Source of the DNA: Chromera velia
Lineage: Eukaryota; Sar; Chromeraceae
Length of the DNA stretch: 39,168 nucleotides
NCBI GenBank assembly: GCA_018398765.1
Contig: JAHBMJ010000823.1
Location: 1 to 39,168 of the forward strand
Direction of reading: 5' to 3'
A model generated the notes under the pieces. The model had not been told where the DNA came from and ran no database searches. It saw only the letters and a list, made by a program, of their open reading frames with translations. Both the position numbers and the translations under genes were made by a program. Position 1 is the stretch's first letter; each line of letters begins with the position of its first letter. Positions 11,606 through 22,796 of this stretch are shown here, one piece after another.

Positions 11606-12042
11606 TTGTGGCCGATGATCAGGTTGACGATAAGAAAACCGGCCTTTTGTACGGCTGGCAAAATTTCAACAAGCAGGTGAAGTCTTTGGCAGAAGAACGA
11701 AATGCCAGTTCCCTACTAGCAGCGCCCGCATACTGTCAGGCACCAGCAGCAGCTGCAGTACCATCCCAAGAAGGAATTCCGCCCCTCCAACAGCCACACC
11801 AGAAGCAGTCGAAGAAAAAGAGGCAGCATGCCAATGGATGGGAGCTCAGACCCGAGTTCTACTCTACAGTCAAGGTGAATGAGGAGCTGAAGAGATTCCT
11901 AAAACTACACCTCATTACTAATGAGGTAATGACAGTGTTTTACCGCATGTGGAACATCATTTTCGATCCCGAAAACGACTCATCTGTGGTAGTTGACGAG
12001 GGGTTCAAGCGAACCTTCCTTATTGCTTGCTTTGACAGGTGA
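11536..12042 (+). CDS. Unknown protein, ORF2 (-1 frame relative to ORF1)
   Basis: The frame opens after a TGA at 11533-11535 and overlaps ORF1 by 70 bases. From the slip site it reads PDLSGEDFARVFREVIVAD and then about 145 further residues, with an Ala/Pro/Gln-rich linker, a basic KKKRQ patch and a helical C-terminal half (WELRPEFYSTVKVNEELKRF). No good own start codon precedes the first conserved-looking residues, which favours expression as an ORF1 extension. It ends at TGA 12040-12042. The same frame then stays open to 12300 with a Lys-rich stretch (LKKKEAVKKKRKEALAQ) and a Gly/Ser/Leu tail, so the TGA may be a readthrough codon or a lesion. Function unknown. Confidence 0.45.
   Translation, partial: TEAGHVKKPDLSGEDFARVFREVIVADDQVDDKKTGLLYGWQNFNKQVKSLAEERNASSLLAAPAYCQAPAAAAVPSQEGIPPLQQPHQKQSKKKRQHANGWELRPEFYSTVKVNEELKRFLKLHLITNEVMTVFYRMWNIIFDPENDSSVVVDEGFKRTFLIACFDR
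11554..11603 (+). promoter_or_regulatory. Candidate -1 programmed ribosomal frameshift site
   Basis: The heptamer AAAAAAC at 11554-11560 is read TCA AAA AAC in ORF1, which is the X_XXY_YYZ arrangement. A -1 slip gives AAA AAA CCA and enters ORF2. After a spacer of 3-5 bases, 11564-11571 (ATCTCTCG) can pair with 11596-11603 (CGGGAGGT) over 8 bp including two G-U pairs, enclosing a 24-base loop. ORF1 stops at 11603-11605, just after the stem. Confidence 0.4.
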
Positions 12043-12049
12043 ACCCTCT

Positions 12050-12853
12050 TCAAGGGCTTCCGCGGTAAACAGGCCAAGTACGATGCAGATGTACTGAAGA
12101 AGAAGGAGGCAGTGAAAAAGAAGAGAAAAGAGGCTCTAGCGCAGGGTGGTGGGCAGGGTGGGGGCCCAGGGTCGGCACTAGGATCGGCAGGAGTTCTTGA
12201 GGGGTCCCCTGCCCTCTCTGCCCTCTCTGACCTCTCTGCAGGTCTGGTGGTTCCCCAGCAATCTCCAGCCCTTTCTGCAGGTGGTTTTGTCCCCGACTAA
12301 TCTCAGCAATCTCCCTCTCCATCCGGCGAAACACTGCAACAGGAGTGCAATATCGACTCTCCGGCATCAACGACAACTCGAGTTTTTCGATTGCATGAAG
12401 CCTGAATCTTTTCAAAACGTCGGATAACACCTTCTGGGGAAGCCTGCAAACTGCAGACTCTTGAGAAAGACTCAGATCGACTTCTTGAAAGATCTCGGTC
12501 AAAGCTCCCCTGAGCTCGTCATTCTCATAGATGCGGCGGGAGTTTTGTAACGTCGCAGCGAGTCCGCGGCAAGAGACTTTGTTCGCAACTATCAGATTCA
12601 ACGGCAGAAAATAAACTCGGTATTGTCTATACATTTTTTTTTGGAGGCAGACCTTGCGCTTAGCATCTCTAATCCACGCAATATTTGCTGCGTTGCGTTC
12701 TGCTCTCGGCAACTTAGACACTCCAAATTCTGCGTCTTTTGGGACCTCTCCTCGAGTAGTACAGGTTTTTCTATCAATACGGAGATGAAACGACTCACTT
12801 GTACTGGCTGCGAAGTCTGTGTCAGCATACGGATCGACATCAAGAGACATCAT
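12050..12853 (-). CDS. Unknown protein, convergent ORF with DPYAD N-terminus
   Basis: A single 267-codon frame with tandem ATGs at 12853 and 12850. It begins MMSLDVDPYADTDFAAS, which resembles the start of the plus-strand ORF1 at both protein level (DPYAD, then D/N-F) and DNA level (CCNTATGCTGAC). The middle is basic and helical (LPRAERNAANIAWIRDAKRK, RIYENDELRGALTEIFQEVD, KVLSDVLKRFRLHAIEKLEL). The last 85 residues are Pro/Gly-rich low complexity and overlap the extension of ORF2, so the true C-terminus is uncertain. No family is recognised. Tail-to-tail arrangement with shared N-termini suggests the two genes are related parts of one element. Confidence 0.48.
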   Translation of the reverse strand: MMSLDVDPYADTDFAASTSESFHLRIDRKTCTTRGEVPKDAEFGVSKLPRAERNAANIAWIRDAKRKVCLQKKMYRQYRVYFLPLNLIVANKVSCRGLAATLQNSRRIYENDELRGALTEIFQEVDLSLSQESAVCRLPQKVLSDVLKRFRLHAIEKLELSLMPESRYCTPVAVFRRMEREIAEISRGQNHLQKGLEIAGEPPDLQRGQRGQRGQGTPQELLPILVPTLGPHPAHHPALEPLFSSFSLPPSSSVHLHRTWPVYRGSP

Positions 12854-12859
12854 TGTGGA

Positions 12860-13060
12860 CAGTAATATCGATATCGATCCATATACTTACAAATTTTGCT
12901 TTCAGAGTCTCGAGTATTGATCTATGTGAAGTCTGGAGTCGATCTGTTTTAATCCATGATGAGTAGACGGACCTTGTAAAATCGATTGATTTACCCTCTT
13001 TGCAACATCGATTGATCGATATTCGATGCCTTGAAGGTGCATAAAAATCAGTCTGATGTC
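12860..13060. other. ATCGAT-rich right flank of the two-gene element
   Basis: Contains ATATCGATATCGAT near 12867, ATCGATTGATT near 12981 and CATCGATTGATCGATATTCG near 13007. The words match those of the left flank in kind but I could not align a clean terminal inverted repeat. Confidence 0.38.
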
Positions 13061-13296
13061 ACATTGCACGATCGCGCATGGTGTATCGGTGAGCCATCAA
13101 GTGTGGTACATGTATTGGATATTTGACTGAACGTGAGAAACTGTGAGATCCACAAGACTGCCGGGGATTCCGGGCTTGTTCCAGAGAGCCTTGACTCTTT
13201 GGTCACAACCGTAATTCAAACACGCACCCTTGAAAACCGTTACACGCACACGCACGCATGCACGCACCTGTTTTTTCTCTTCTTTGTTCTTGTTTA

Positions 13297-13560
13297 CATA
13301 CCAACAGGATTTAACTTTAGGGTAGACAAACAGACAAACAGAAGAGACACATAGAAGATGGACTTACAGACTCACGGTAGTAGTAGTAGGGACTGTATGG
13401 CTACGGCTATCCCAGTGTTGTAAAAAAGAAAAGAAAAAAAAGAGCCCGCCAAATTGAATGATACTTCCAACAAAGACATACCAACAGAGTTTAACTTTAG
13501 GGCAAACAAACAGAAGAGGCACAGAGAAGACGGATTCATGGACTCACGGTGGTTATGGTA
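13297..13560. repeat. Imperfect direct duplication, copies at about 13297-13390 and 13479-13560
   Basis: Both copies share CATACCAACAG, TTTAACTTTAGGG, ACAAACAGAAGAG and GACTCACGGT in the same order, separated by about 90 bp of A-rich sequence. No coding potential is evident. Confidence 0.75.
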
Positions 13561-14292
13561 GGTCACACCTGCAGCATGAAGCAGAAAGAGGGAGGACAGA
13601 AGGGGGGGAATAAGTGTGAGATCGAAGAGACGGAGATATGTTTGGGTTTTTAATTTCACAAGATGATGACAAAAAACCTGAATGCTAGAATAAAAGATTC
13701 CTAAGCTACCCAAGGAAGGGTACACGAAGATGTAGATATATACAGCAGAACCCGGACCTACAGAATGGACGACAACTAGAGGAGTGACGAGAGGAAATCA
13801 GAAAGAAAAAAACCTTTTCGCATCGGGTGATTCAAGCTAGCTGGAGTGTGAGTTCTGTCATTGATCTATATGGTCTGACTAGGATGCATAGGGATCGAGG
13901 GGAAATGGCGGGGTCTTGCAAAAAGAAATTCAGACTAATAGAGAAGGCAATGAAGAGACGTACAGCCCTGCAGAGGAGCACAAAAATCGAACACATCAGG
14001 ATTTATTGTCTCGAAAGGCGTGAGTAAACACTTGCCAATGCATATTAAACTTACCTGGTGCAAGGGACCAATTGTCCCAGAACTTGTCACCTGACATCGA
14101 AAAAAAGAGAAAAAAACCGCAGTTGCTTATCTGTCTCTTCCTGACGTGTGGAACAAACTCAATCACATAGTTCAAAAAAAGACGGTTCCCCTCTCTCTCC
14201 TTGCCCCCTCTTCCCTCCAGGCTGCAGGCATAGCCCACTTCTTGGTTTGGCCCCACCCTCTCCACAGAAAGCTCCCCGTTTTTTCTTTCCAG
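13561..14292. other. No gene seen
   Basis: A-rich sequence with no open frame supported by splice signals. The pyrimidine tract at 14276-14292 leads into the possible exon described next. Confidence 0.35.
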
Positions 14293-14366
14293 AAGCCTCA
14301 AGAGAGCTGCGTCTGCTGCAGTCTCTTGAAGTGGAGGGTCTTCACCAGGATCCCCGCACAGCCTAG
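14293..14366 (+). other. Possible isolated terminal exon
   Basis: After a strong pyrimidine tract and TTTCCAG, the frame reads ASRELRLLQSLEVEGLHQDP then RTA and a TAG stop. The composition is protein-like, but no partner exon could be linked to it upstream. It may be a remnant or a chance open frame. Confidence 0.2.
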
Positions 14367-16352
14367 ACAGCTATGCCTACCAGGCCGACAGATCCACAGG
14401 TGTCTCCCTTCCTTCCCAAACCAAGAGACCCATGAAGTTCTCAAAGACAGGGGACGGAAGGTAAAAACGAAGAAAAAATCTATTACCAGATTGAAAAAAA
14501 ATGAAATAAACAAGGAGACAGGACTGTTGTTTGTCCGGCTATTGCTGTAGCTTGACAGTTTTTACATAGCAGGGCGATTTTTTTCTACCTATTTTAGCTT
14601 AAAAACGTATAACACTTGGTAGAACTTCCTCCCTCATTGCGTAACAATATTCAGATCTAGATTTAGATTCACTTTTGCTTGCTTCTAGACTGTTAATCAA
14701 CACATGATGACACTACTTAGAAACTGAGTTAGTCTGACCATGTCTGACTGCATGCATTCATTTTACATGCATGGTTGATATTGCTTGATCGATTGAGCGG
14801 CCAGCCTAGCATATGAGCGGCCTTAAACCTGGCAGGCCGCCCGTCGCTATGATCAAATAAGTCAGATCGTGCGCCTTATTCAATTACAGTTGAAGGTTCA
14901 AAAGAAAAAAAAACTTTTTGAAGGTAGCATAGATTAGAAAACAACAGACCTAGGCACGAGTGCCACGAGATCTGCTACCGCATGCACTAAAAGCCGGTTT
15001 GCTAGGATGACATTGTGTTATGCATACACGAACTCTTAAAAGACTTTTTGAAGGAAACATTATATGCATATTGCCCAGAGTGTTGCATATATATATTGGG
15101 TTGCTAGGTTAGGTAAGGCTAGGTAAGGCTAGGTTGGATGCTGGGTTATCTAAAATTATATGGAATCTTTCGAGGTTCACTAAAAGAATGATTTAAAATC
15201 TATTGGAAACGAGCCCCACAAACTGGCAGTAATGATGATGATGATGGGGTGACTTATCCCGCCAGCCATCATGTCCTAATGACAAAAGGCAGCCTGTGAG
15301 CATTCATGTCATATTGTAAAGCTAAAAGCACGTTAGTGTACCTCTTTGACAGTGGCCCATGATACTACTAGCCAGTTGAAAACAGAACATTTAAGTTTGT
15401 CTGTATTTCTGGCACGGCTAATCAAGTTTGTCCGCGCTAAGTGACTCACAGTGCAGCCGATCAAGTTGTCCACGCAAGCGGCTAGCAACGTCGCGGCCTA
15501 GGCTGTGGCCCATGATGGCCCATCGGCGCCATCGCAGCCCATTGCAGACTGATTAAAGGAAGTAAAAGAAAGGCATACACCCAGCAGCAATATTGACCTC
15601 ATGGTGATTTCAGTATAAGATAAAAATTTAATTATAAAACTTAAACATAGTCCAGGTATTAGTCCGTTCTTGCCACACAAAGTTATAGACTTATAGTGTC
15701 ACAAACTTTCAAGACATAGTCCATGCACGCTTATATATGCTTGCAACGCTAACTTTCAAGACGTAGTTCACGCCTGCGGTGCGGACTTTCAAGTCTATTT
15801 GCAAAAGTGCAAAAAATTTTAAGTAGTTTGTAGTGTCAGGGAGGTTTGCTACATAGTGGTGTTAGCCGTAACTAATATAATTTTGTTATATATACATAGC
15901 CCAAAGGGCCATGTTACGTTTTATATGGTATATAACATAAGCTGAAATGTATATGTTACGGTTAAAGATGTAGGTTATGCAAAGCTATTCTTAGGTAGGT
16001 AGGAAAGCACCTGAGAATGCAAATTTGATGCAACAATCATAATTCGTATAATCTTTTAGTTTAACAGAGCCTAATCAATTGTCCTTTCTGTAGCAATTGA
16101 GGGCTGCTTCAATTCATTCGAAGCTTAGTCTGCTTAGACATTTGCTGAAGTCATGCTACCACTTGAGCAATGATAGCAGGCGTACATTTTCAATTTTTGT
16201 CGTCGGTTTGATTAGTAGATCTCCAAATTAAAGGCCCCCCCTGCTTCTTCCCCTCCCCCCTCTTGATAGCCCAGCTCTTCTCCCCCTTCCTCTTCCTCGT
16301 TGTGGGGGACGGCCCAGGTAGGCCCAAGATCTTGGGAGGTATCGATAATTAA

Positions 16353-16440
16353 TGCATGCATACATGTACGTGCATGCATGCATGCATAAATCGCGGCCGC
16401 GTACATATATATATATATATATATATATGCATGCATGTAT
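16353..16440. repeat. TGCATGCA cluster with central (AT)n tract
   Basis: TGCATGCA occurs at 16353, 16371, 16375 and 16379. An AT dinucleotide run follows and then another GCATGCATG. The block is nearly self-complementary and could form a cruciform. Confidence 0.75.
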
Positions 16441-17117
16441 ACAGAGATCGATATGCGCGCAATAAAGGTGGCAAGCGGGGGACTATAGGCCTTAAAATCT
16501 TAAAGTTACGTTTTTGACGTAAAATATAGACCCATTTCAAGAAAACATGAAGTTACGTTTTTTTTGTAACTGATTTTACCGTAACTATTCAGATCATTCC
16601 TCTTTTTCTACATTCCAGCTAACGCCACTATGTAAGGTCCGCTAGCGATTGCTCAGTTAAACTAAGCGATTGCTCTGCAAAGTACCGCTAGAAAAAAATC
16701 TTAAAAACATAATTTAATTTCTCTAAAATAATCAAACTTGAAAACTTGAACTTCAAATTCAAATGATTAAACTATTCAGCACGATGTACTCAGTGTACTG
16801 TGTATATCTTATAGATATAAAGATATGAAAATCATATATATAATACAACATAATTATATAAACAAAAAAACTGTTTTTTCCCTACTATTTTCAACATTAA
16901 ATTGTATCAATAACACTATATAGCAATAATAACGGATGTTGGGTTGAATTATAATCACACCATTATCATTATCATATTCATACTCAAATCGATCACCTAA
17001 AAGATTCTATAAAAAGAGACGCACGGTATATGCCTACCGTCTCTTGAAGTAGAGCTAGGATCTAAAATAAAACATGCATGAACATGGACTGCCAGGAGCT
17101 AGGCTCCGACGGCTATA

Positions 17118-17160
17118 GTCATTCATTTATTCATTCATTCATTCATTCATTCATTCATAT
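17118..17160. repeat. (CATT)n microsatellite
   Basis: About ten copies of CATT/ATTC, nearly perfect. Confidence 0.95.
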
Positions 17161-17654
17161 ACTCAGTGGTGTTACGCCGGTATCTAGGCCGGTATGTGTC
17201 TTTTTGTGTGCATCTGGATAATGGCGGGGCGATTCTGTAAGAAGCTGCACTGAAGCAAAGACAACCGTCGCTGTGAAGCGTGAGTCCAGACATGATCGCA
17301 TCTCTTTAATGAGAACCGCATTCCAAAATTAATCATCGGATTTCATGTTGCATGATGACTGCTTCATTCCCTGCATTAATGCTCTTGATGTGCGTTGACG
17401 TGATCCTCACACCCGTCTGCTGAATTGAGCGCCAGTGCAAGTGTGGCCGGATCTTTCTGCTCTGCTCTGCGAAAATCGATGTGCTCTGCTAATATGTGCT
17501 TTCCATGGAGCAAGCTGCTGCTAATGCGTGTGCAAGCACAATATCGACTATTTTTGTGGAGAGCAACAACTGGGAACGATCAAGTCAAGTCGCGGCGGTA
17601 GGTAGGTACACAGCATGGGTACGCGGATGTTCTACTGCATGCATGGATGTTTTG

Positions 17655-19124
17655 TCAAAAGCGGCGGTACTCTTCTGGCACCGACAGGTGTCCCCCCTCT
17701 CTGTCCATCTCTTTCTTCCCTTCCCCGTCCTCTCCTTCCTTCTTCATTTTCGAAGTCAGTGGAGAGACGGCGAGAGCGTCCGGGAGTCCGGACACTTCCA
17801 CTGGCTGCACAGGTTGCTTGAAGACGATCCCGAGACGCTCAGCCTCTCTTTGGATGAAAAAGAACACACGATCCCGGCACGTCAGCACGTTCCCGATGGA
17901 CCCGTAAGTCAATTTGGACGTCAACGCCACCTTCCATTCCAAATAAGCGCCCCCCCTCAGGTCCTGAATGAACGTGAAGAAGTCCTTGTCGTTCCATTCT
18001 GTAGGCCTCTCTGCCAAATAGGCAACAATTGATGCACGCAACTCATCCAGAGTCGCTTCCGATGTGGTGGGAAGGAATCGGAAGAACAAATCCTGTTTGC
18101 ACGTGCCGCACCTGCTTCTATTCAGTATCGGCTGCTTGGCCAGAACATAGTTGGGCACAATGTGGATCTCGTTGGTCAGTGTCTCGAAAGTTGTGGTCAT
18201 CATTGAGATTCCCTTCACCGTACAGTTGACGTTATACGTCGAGCCAAACCCTGCCGACTCGACGATGAGGGGCAGTTTGACGATGTCGTTGATCTCATAC
18301 GGGTGTTGGAAGAAGACGAAGACGAGGGAATCGATCAAATCCGACAGAGTGCCGCTGAGGAACAGACCCACTGCCGCCATCACCCCAGCAGTCCCCACGA
18401 ATGCCGTAACGACCTGGAACACCCGTACCTCTGCGTGCGTCAGGAAGTGCAGAGAGACAGAAACAAAGAAAGGATGAGAGAAGAGAAATAGGAGAAGAGG
18501 TCAAGCCCCACGCATTCTTCAGCGAGAAACCGGGCGGGCTACCTTCCTTGAAATTTTTTAGTGCGGGAGAACTTCCTCTATCAATATCTCAAAGGACTGC
18601 GTGGGGCAAAGTGCGGGTCCTCCCCGCTCTCTGATACAGTAACAAAAAAAGGACACGTGTCGAATGAAAGGACAGTTGAAGAAGCCAGACATCAACATAG
18701 AGCAGGTCCACCTCCTATCGCCTCCTTGCTCAATGCTTTCCTCCCTGCGCGCATGGGTTGAAGGGAAGGAGTTACACACCGCATGACCGATTGACTGACC
18801 GAAGACGAGAGCGATGGCGATGAAGAGGACGAACCAGAGGAATCCGTTGAGGAGCGTCGTGACTACCTCCCCTATCCCCTCCTTGCTCTGCAAAGCTTCC
18901 CTCATGCCCTCTCTGTCCTTGAAGGTGTCGCACAGACAGTCCGCAAACGCACGCGGAGCCACGCGCCCGTCTCTGGAAGGGTCCAGAAACCCTGCGAACA
19001 GGTCCGCAGCCTCACGGGGCATGTACCTGCACGACAGGGAGGGAAGGAGGGCCGGAGCGAGAAGCACACATGATAGGAAAAAGCTGTAATAGAAAACACA
19101 GAGATAAATGAGAGAAGACACACA

Positions 19125-19159
<35 letters not shown>

Positions 19160-19392
19160 GAAGAGAGAAACCCGATCCGAAGTTTGAGAGAACTGTAATT
19201 GCGATCAAAGAGACGAAAGCAGGCACGCCCCCCGCCTTCACTGGTGAGACATTGGCAACGAAGAAGACACAACAGGCATCGCGAGCCCGCACGTGTGCGC
19301 GTCCTTCGCTGGTGTATTCCTCTCTGTCTGTCTCTCTGTTTGCCTCTCTCTCTCTCTCTCTCTGTCTCTCTCTGTGTGTGTGTCTGTGTGCG

Positions 19393-19429
<37 letters not shown>

Positions 19430-22073
19430 TTCTGTCTTTCTGTCTATCTGTATGTCTGTCTGATGTCTTTCTGTGCACATGAAGACTACAAGAGAAGTAA
19501 AAAGAAAGAAACATGCAGTCTTGTTTTTGTCTGTCTACGTAACTGACCGTCTGAAAACTCGAGAGTCCAGGAACGTGACGTCTGCCTTCCTCTCCCCCAA
19601 CCCTGGTCCTCTCTCGTTGCAGTTGCATGAGGGCGCACGTGTGCGTCTTTGGGTCTTCATCGGCCCTCCTTCCTGTCCCTTTCTGCGTTCTTCCTCTTGT
19701 CCTTCATCCTCCTCGTCTGTCCACACACCTGCACCCGGCTGCCCTCTTCTGCGGTTAACAGCGTGCTTGTCACACGCCATGGTGACAGTCGTCCTCAACA
19801 CGCCTGGAGACGGCACCTTTGCATCCAGATTGCTCAATTCCTCCTCAACCTCTGGATCTGCCCCGCCCCCGCTCTCAGGGGACTGTCTCCTTGTCGTTGT
19901 CCTTTCCGTTAGCTGCTGTGCTTCCTCTGCCGCCTCGTCCTCCTCTCTGTCGGCCAATTCATTGAAGAGCGCCTTGGCCGCGCGTCGGGCTGCTTTCTCA
20001 GAGACGATTGAGATGGGCTCTCCGGAGAGGACAATGACCAGACGGGAGTGCCAGAGGATCTGTAGAGCCCGGTAGAGCTGCCACCAGGTCATGGGCACAG
20101 GGTTGGCCCTGAGGTCTACTGGGGGGGCGGGGGTGGACAGGGAGGACTGAGTTTGTTGAGAATTGAGGGAGCCTTCGTCGTCGTCGGGGGGCAGGTGGGA
20201 AGGGGGTCTGATGGGTGTCCCGCCTAGGTTTGTGACTGTTGGTGTGGGGAGAGTGAGAGCGTGACGGGGGCCAGGAGAGAGATCCAGACCGTCTATGTCT
20301 CTCTTTCGATTGGAGATGGCCTCTGGAGCATGAGAGGTGCTTCTGGTAGCTGCTTCGAGATTGCCTGGAGATGGAGACGGAGACGGAGGGGAGGTGGGAA
20401 CAGAGACGCGACGAACGAAGAGAGAAGTTTCTCTGGTCTTCATATGTCCCATGATTGATGAACGTTTGGTCTGATTTTGAGATGAGGGGGGGCCCTTGGT
20501 GGACTTGCTGCTTTCTTTGGGTGGGGGGACGCCGGTGCCCTCCAGATGCATTGCGACTGTGCGATTTCGAAGGAGCAACCGCATACCTCCTGCAGGCACG
20601 CCTTTGCACTCCTTTCTTGCTGCTGCACTCCGTGCGAGAGCCCTTTCAAGGGCATCAACAGACTGATCATTTCCCCGTGACCCCTGCCCGGTCCCTAATG
20701 GAATGCGCAGAGCCCGAAGAATTGGAAGCACCCGGGCCCTTCTGGTTCTTCCCCCCTTACTGAGGGTCTTTCCTGTCAAGGCTGTGTGAGTACTGTAGTC
20801 CCGCGCGTCGAGGAGAGAGAAACAGTCGAAACGAAGCAGGATGCTCTGGAGAACACCCGCACGGGCACGGAACGCAGCTACAGAAAAGTACACGAAGGCA
20901 GCATCGATAAGGAGGCCCTGCAGGCAACAGTGGGGGTATTCCCCAAAAGGAAACGGGAGCGAAATGTGTATTTTGTATCAGACTCAGCCACCATGCACTG
21001 AGTACCCTTGCTAGGTACCCTTGGTGTGTTGACGGACGGACGGGCGAAATTCCATACGTCCTTTTTGGTTAGCCCTCTCAGAGCTAGGTAGAATTAATGA
21101 AAGCAGTCCAGAGGGAGTTCCTATGTGCTTTCTTTACTTTTCAGAATATCTTGTTCTTTGGATTTGTTTCATTCATTCCCTTTCCGGGTCCCCCTACTGT
21201 TTCAATGAGGTCGTTCCTTCCCTCCGTATTGAGCGGAATATAAAAAGATTCACTTACTGACTGACTGACCTTGATTGCGTAGAGCAGCAGAACGATCAGC
21301 AGCTTCCTCACATACCCCAGTCTCGCCTGCACGTACTCATACGTGGTCCCTATTTGGTCCTCCCGCACGTCGGAGAAGAACCCGAATGCCCTGCTGGACT
21401 GTACCAGAGGGAGCATCCACAGGTCCCATACGAGAAGCAGGGTGCAGGAGAAGAGGCAGTGCCAGAGGGCAGGGTCTGTGGTATTGACCACTATGGCAAA
21501 GGCCGACTTCTGCAGAGGGTCGATGGTGCTGGAGAGCCACTTGACTGCGAAGCGCAGTGAGAAGATACTCACTTTTGTGAACACCTGAGCGAATGCGATG
21601 AGAAAAAGGATCTTGCTCAGAAGAACAGAGCCGGGGGTGGAATTGTCAAAGAAGAGAACTGTGGCCACAGCGATGACTCCAATGAAGAAGAAGATCTCAA
21701 GAACCTGTCCTTGGAAGAAGTGAAGAAGACGGGGAAGAAGCCCACAGCACGACACAGGAAGACTATGGGGATCTCCGGAGCCCCACATATCTTTGGTAGA
21801 CGGGTCTTGAACGGGGAAAACGGTTTCGCGATCGTGACTCCATACCGACTCATTCACGTTGGACACCCCGCTCTTCATCGTCCTTGCCATACTCCTCTTG
21901 GTGCCTTGGTGTCTGTATTGAGTGGGGATTCGGAGGGACGAGGGCGTTGGAGAGAAGGGGGGCACGGCTCCCTCCACATCTCTTGTCGGGGTGCTGCTGG
22001 AGGAGTGAGTCACACCGTCGTCTGACCCCACAAAGTCCCTCTCAGGACGCGGCTGTCGGGGAACTTGGTGCAT
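17655..22073 (-). CDS. MscS-family mechanosensitive ion channel with EF-hand-like segment
   Basis: Four exons fit with matching phases: 22073-21270 (phase 0), 20917-19776 (phase 2), 19026-18800 (phase 1), 18430-17655, giving about 982 residues. The exon 2 donor is the least certain. The N-terminal ~110 residues are polar. Several hydrophobic helices follow in exon 1 and the start of exon 2 (VLEIFFFIGVIAVATVLFF, KLLIVLLLYAIK joined to GLLIDAAFVYFSV). A long polar Ser/Pro-rich insert comes next. Exon 3 has a degenerate EF-hand-like loop, LDPSRDGRVAPRAF, and helix LLNGFLWFVLFIAIALVF. Exon 4 carries the pore helix (FVGTAGVMAAVGLFLSGT), the beta-domain motif HPYEINDIVKL, and IHIVPNYVLAKQPILNRSR. 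This architecture matches fungal Msy and plant MSL channels of internal or plasma membranes, which release ions under membrane tension. Start chosen: first ATG after an in-frame TAA. Confidence 0.9.
19110..19475. repeat. CA, GA, CT and CTGT microsatellites in MscS intron 2
   Basis: CACA/GAGA at 19119-19160 and TCTC/CTGT at 19318-19470 lie within the 749-bp intron between exons 2 and 3 of the channel gene. Confidence 0.93.
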
Positions 22074-22796
22074 CTCTTCTCCCTTCCTTCGATCTATGCG
22101 GGGACGATCTGCATGTCTCCTGTCAACCACGCGATTCTCGCTCCCTTAATTGTCAGAAGTCGGGAACTGAATTAATTGGTGCATGCATGCAGGTGCCGGT
22201 GGGGAGCTCGCCGATATATACATGCCAGGACTCTACGGGCGTCCAGTTCTGTCAGCTATACACATGCAGTTTCTGTACAATTTTAGCCACTGCTTCGTGT
22301 ACCAAAAGACATCATGCAAAACGGTTTTATTCCTTTGTAGCTATAGCTGTCCAACTTCCGGTCCGGCATGGTCCGGCTGTGCACCCCCCGCGCGCTAGCT
22401 CGATCGACGCGACGCGCGAGCCGCGCGCGACGGCGGCGCGACGGAAAAACGAGACACATGCATGCATATGCATGCATGCATGTGCACACCCCGTGCATCC
22501 GCGCGACGTGCATGCAGGAATTTTTGCCATGCATCCGAGCCAAAAAAAAAAATCTGACAGCGCGGTGCGCGAAACACATCGAAACACCTCTGAACGTTCA
22601 ACAATGTTCAACGGGGCAACGTTGAGCTGGAAGTATGCTGGAAGTTCACAGTCTGTCTCCTTCTTGCTTCGGCAAAGCTCTCAGTCCTCTCAGACAGTCA
22701 GACTTTCTTGTAGTCTCAGTCGTTGCCTTTCTGTCAGAATAAACTCGTTTTCTCGATTCAACTTTCCCAAACAACACATTAACTTCATTAATCTTC
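22074..22796. promoter_or_regulatory. Intergenic region upstream of the MscS gene with CpG-rich block and TGCATGCA motifs
   Basis: A strongly CpG-rich stretch (about 22385-22444, built of CGCG/GCGCG words) is followed by TGCATGCA at 22459, 22469 and 22473; another pair is at 22180 and 22184. TGCATGCA is a known AP2-factor target in apicomplexans, so a regulatory role is possible. The position fits a promoter for the minus-strand channel gene and perhaps for the plus-strand locus at 22.8 kb. No core promoter element is certain. Confidence 0.35.

Larger units (their letters stand above)
14560..17490. other. Long AT-rich gene-free region
   Basis: No exon, tRNA or rRNA was recognised. Notable local features: a tandem GGTTAGGTAAGGCTAGGTAAGG stretch split around 15110-15140, a repeated CTTTCAAGAC(A/G)TAGT word at about 15698 and 15752, an AT dinucleotide tract at 16406-16428 flanked by TGCATGCA clusters, and a CATT tetranucleotide array at 17118-17160. 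The AT content is clearly above that of the flanking genes. Confidence 0.5.

Noticed and set aside
19535-22130. Starting the MscS gene at the GTG at 22130 or calling 19535-20893 a separate gene
   Set aside because: The first ATG is at 22073, and the second frame joins exon 1 by a phase-0 intron that completes a membrane helix.
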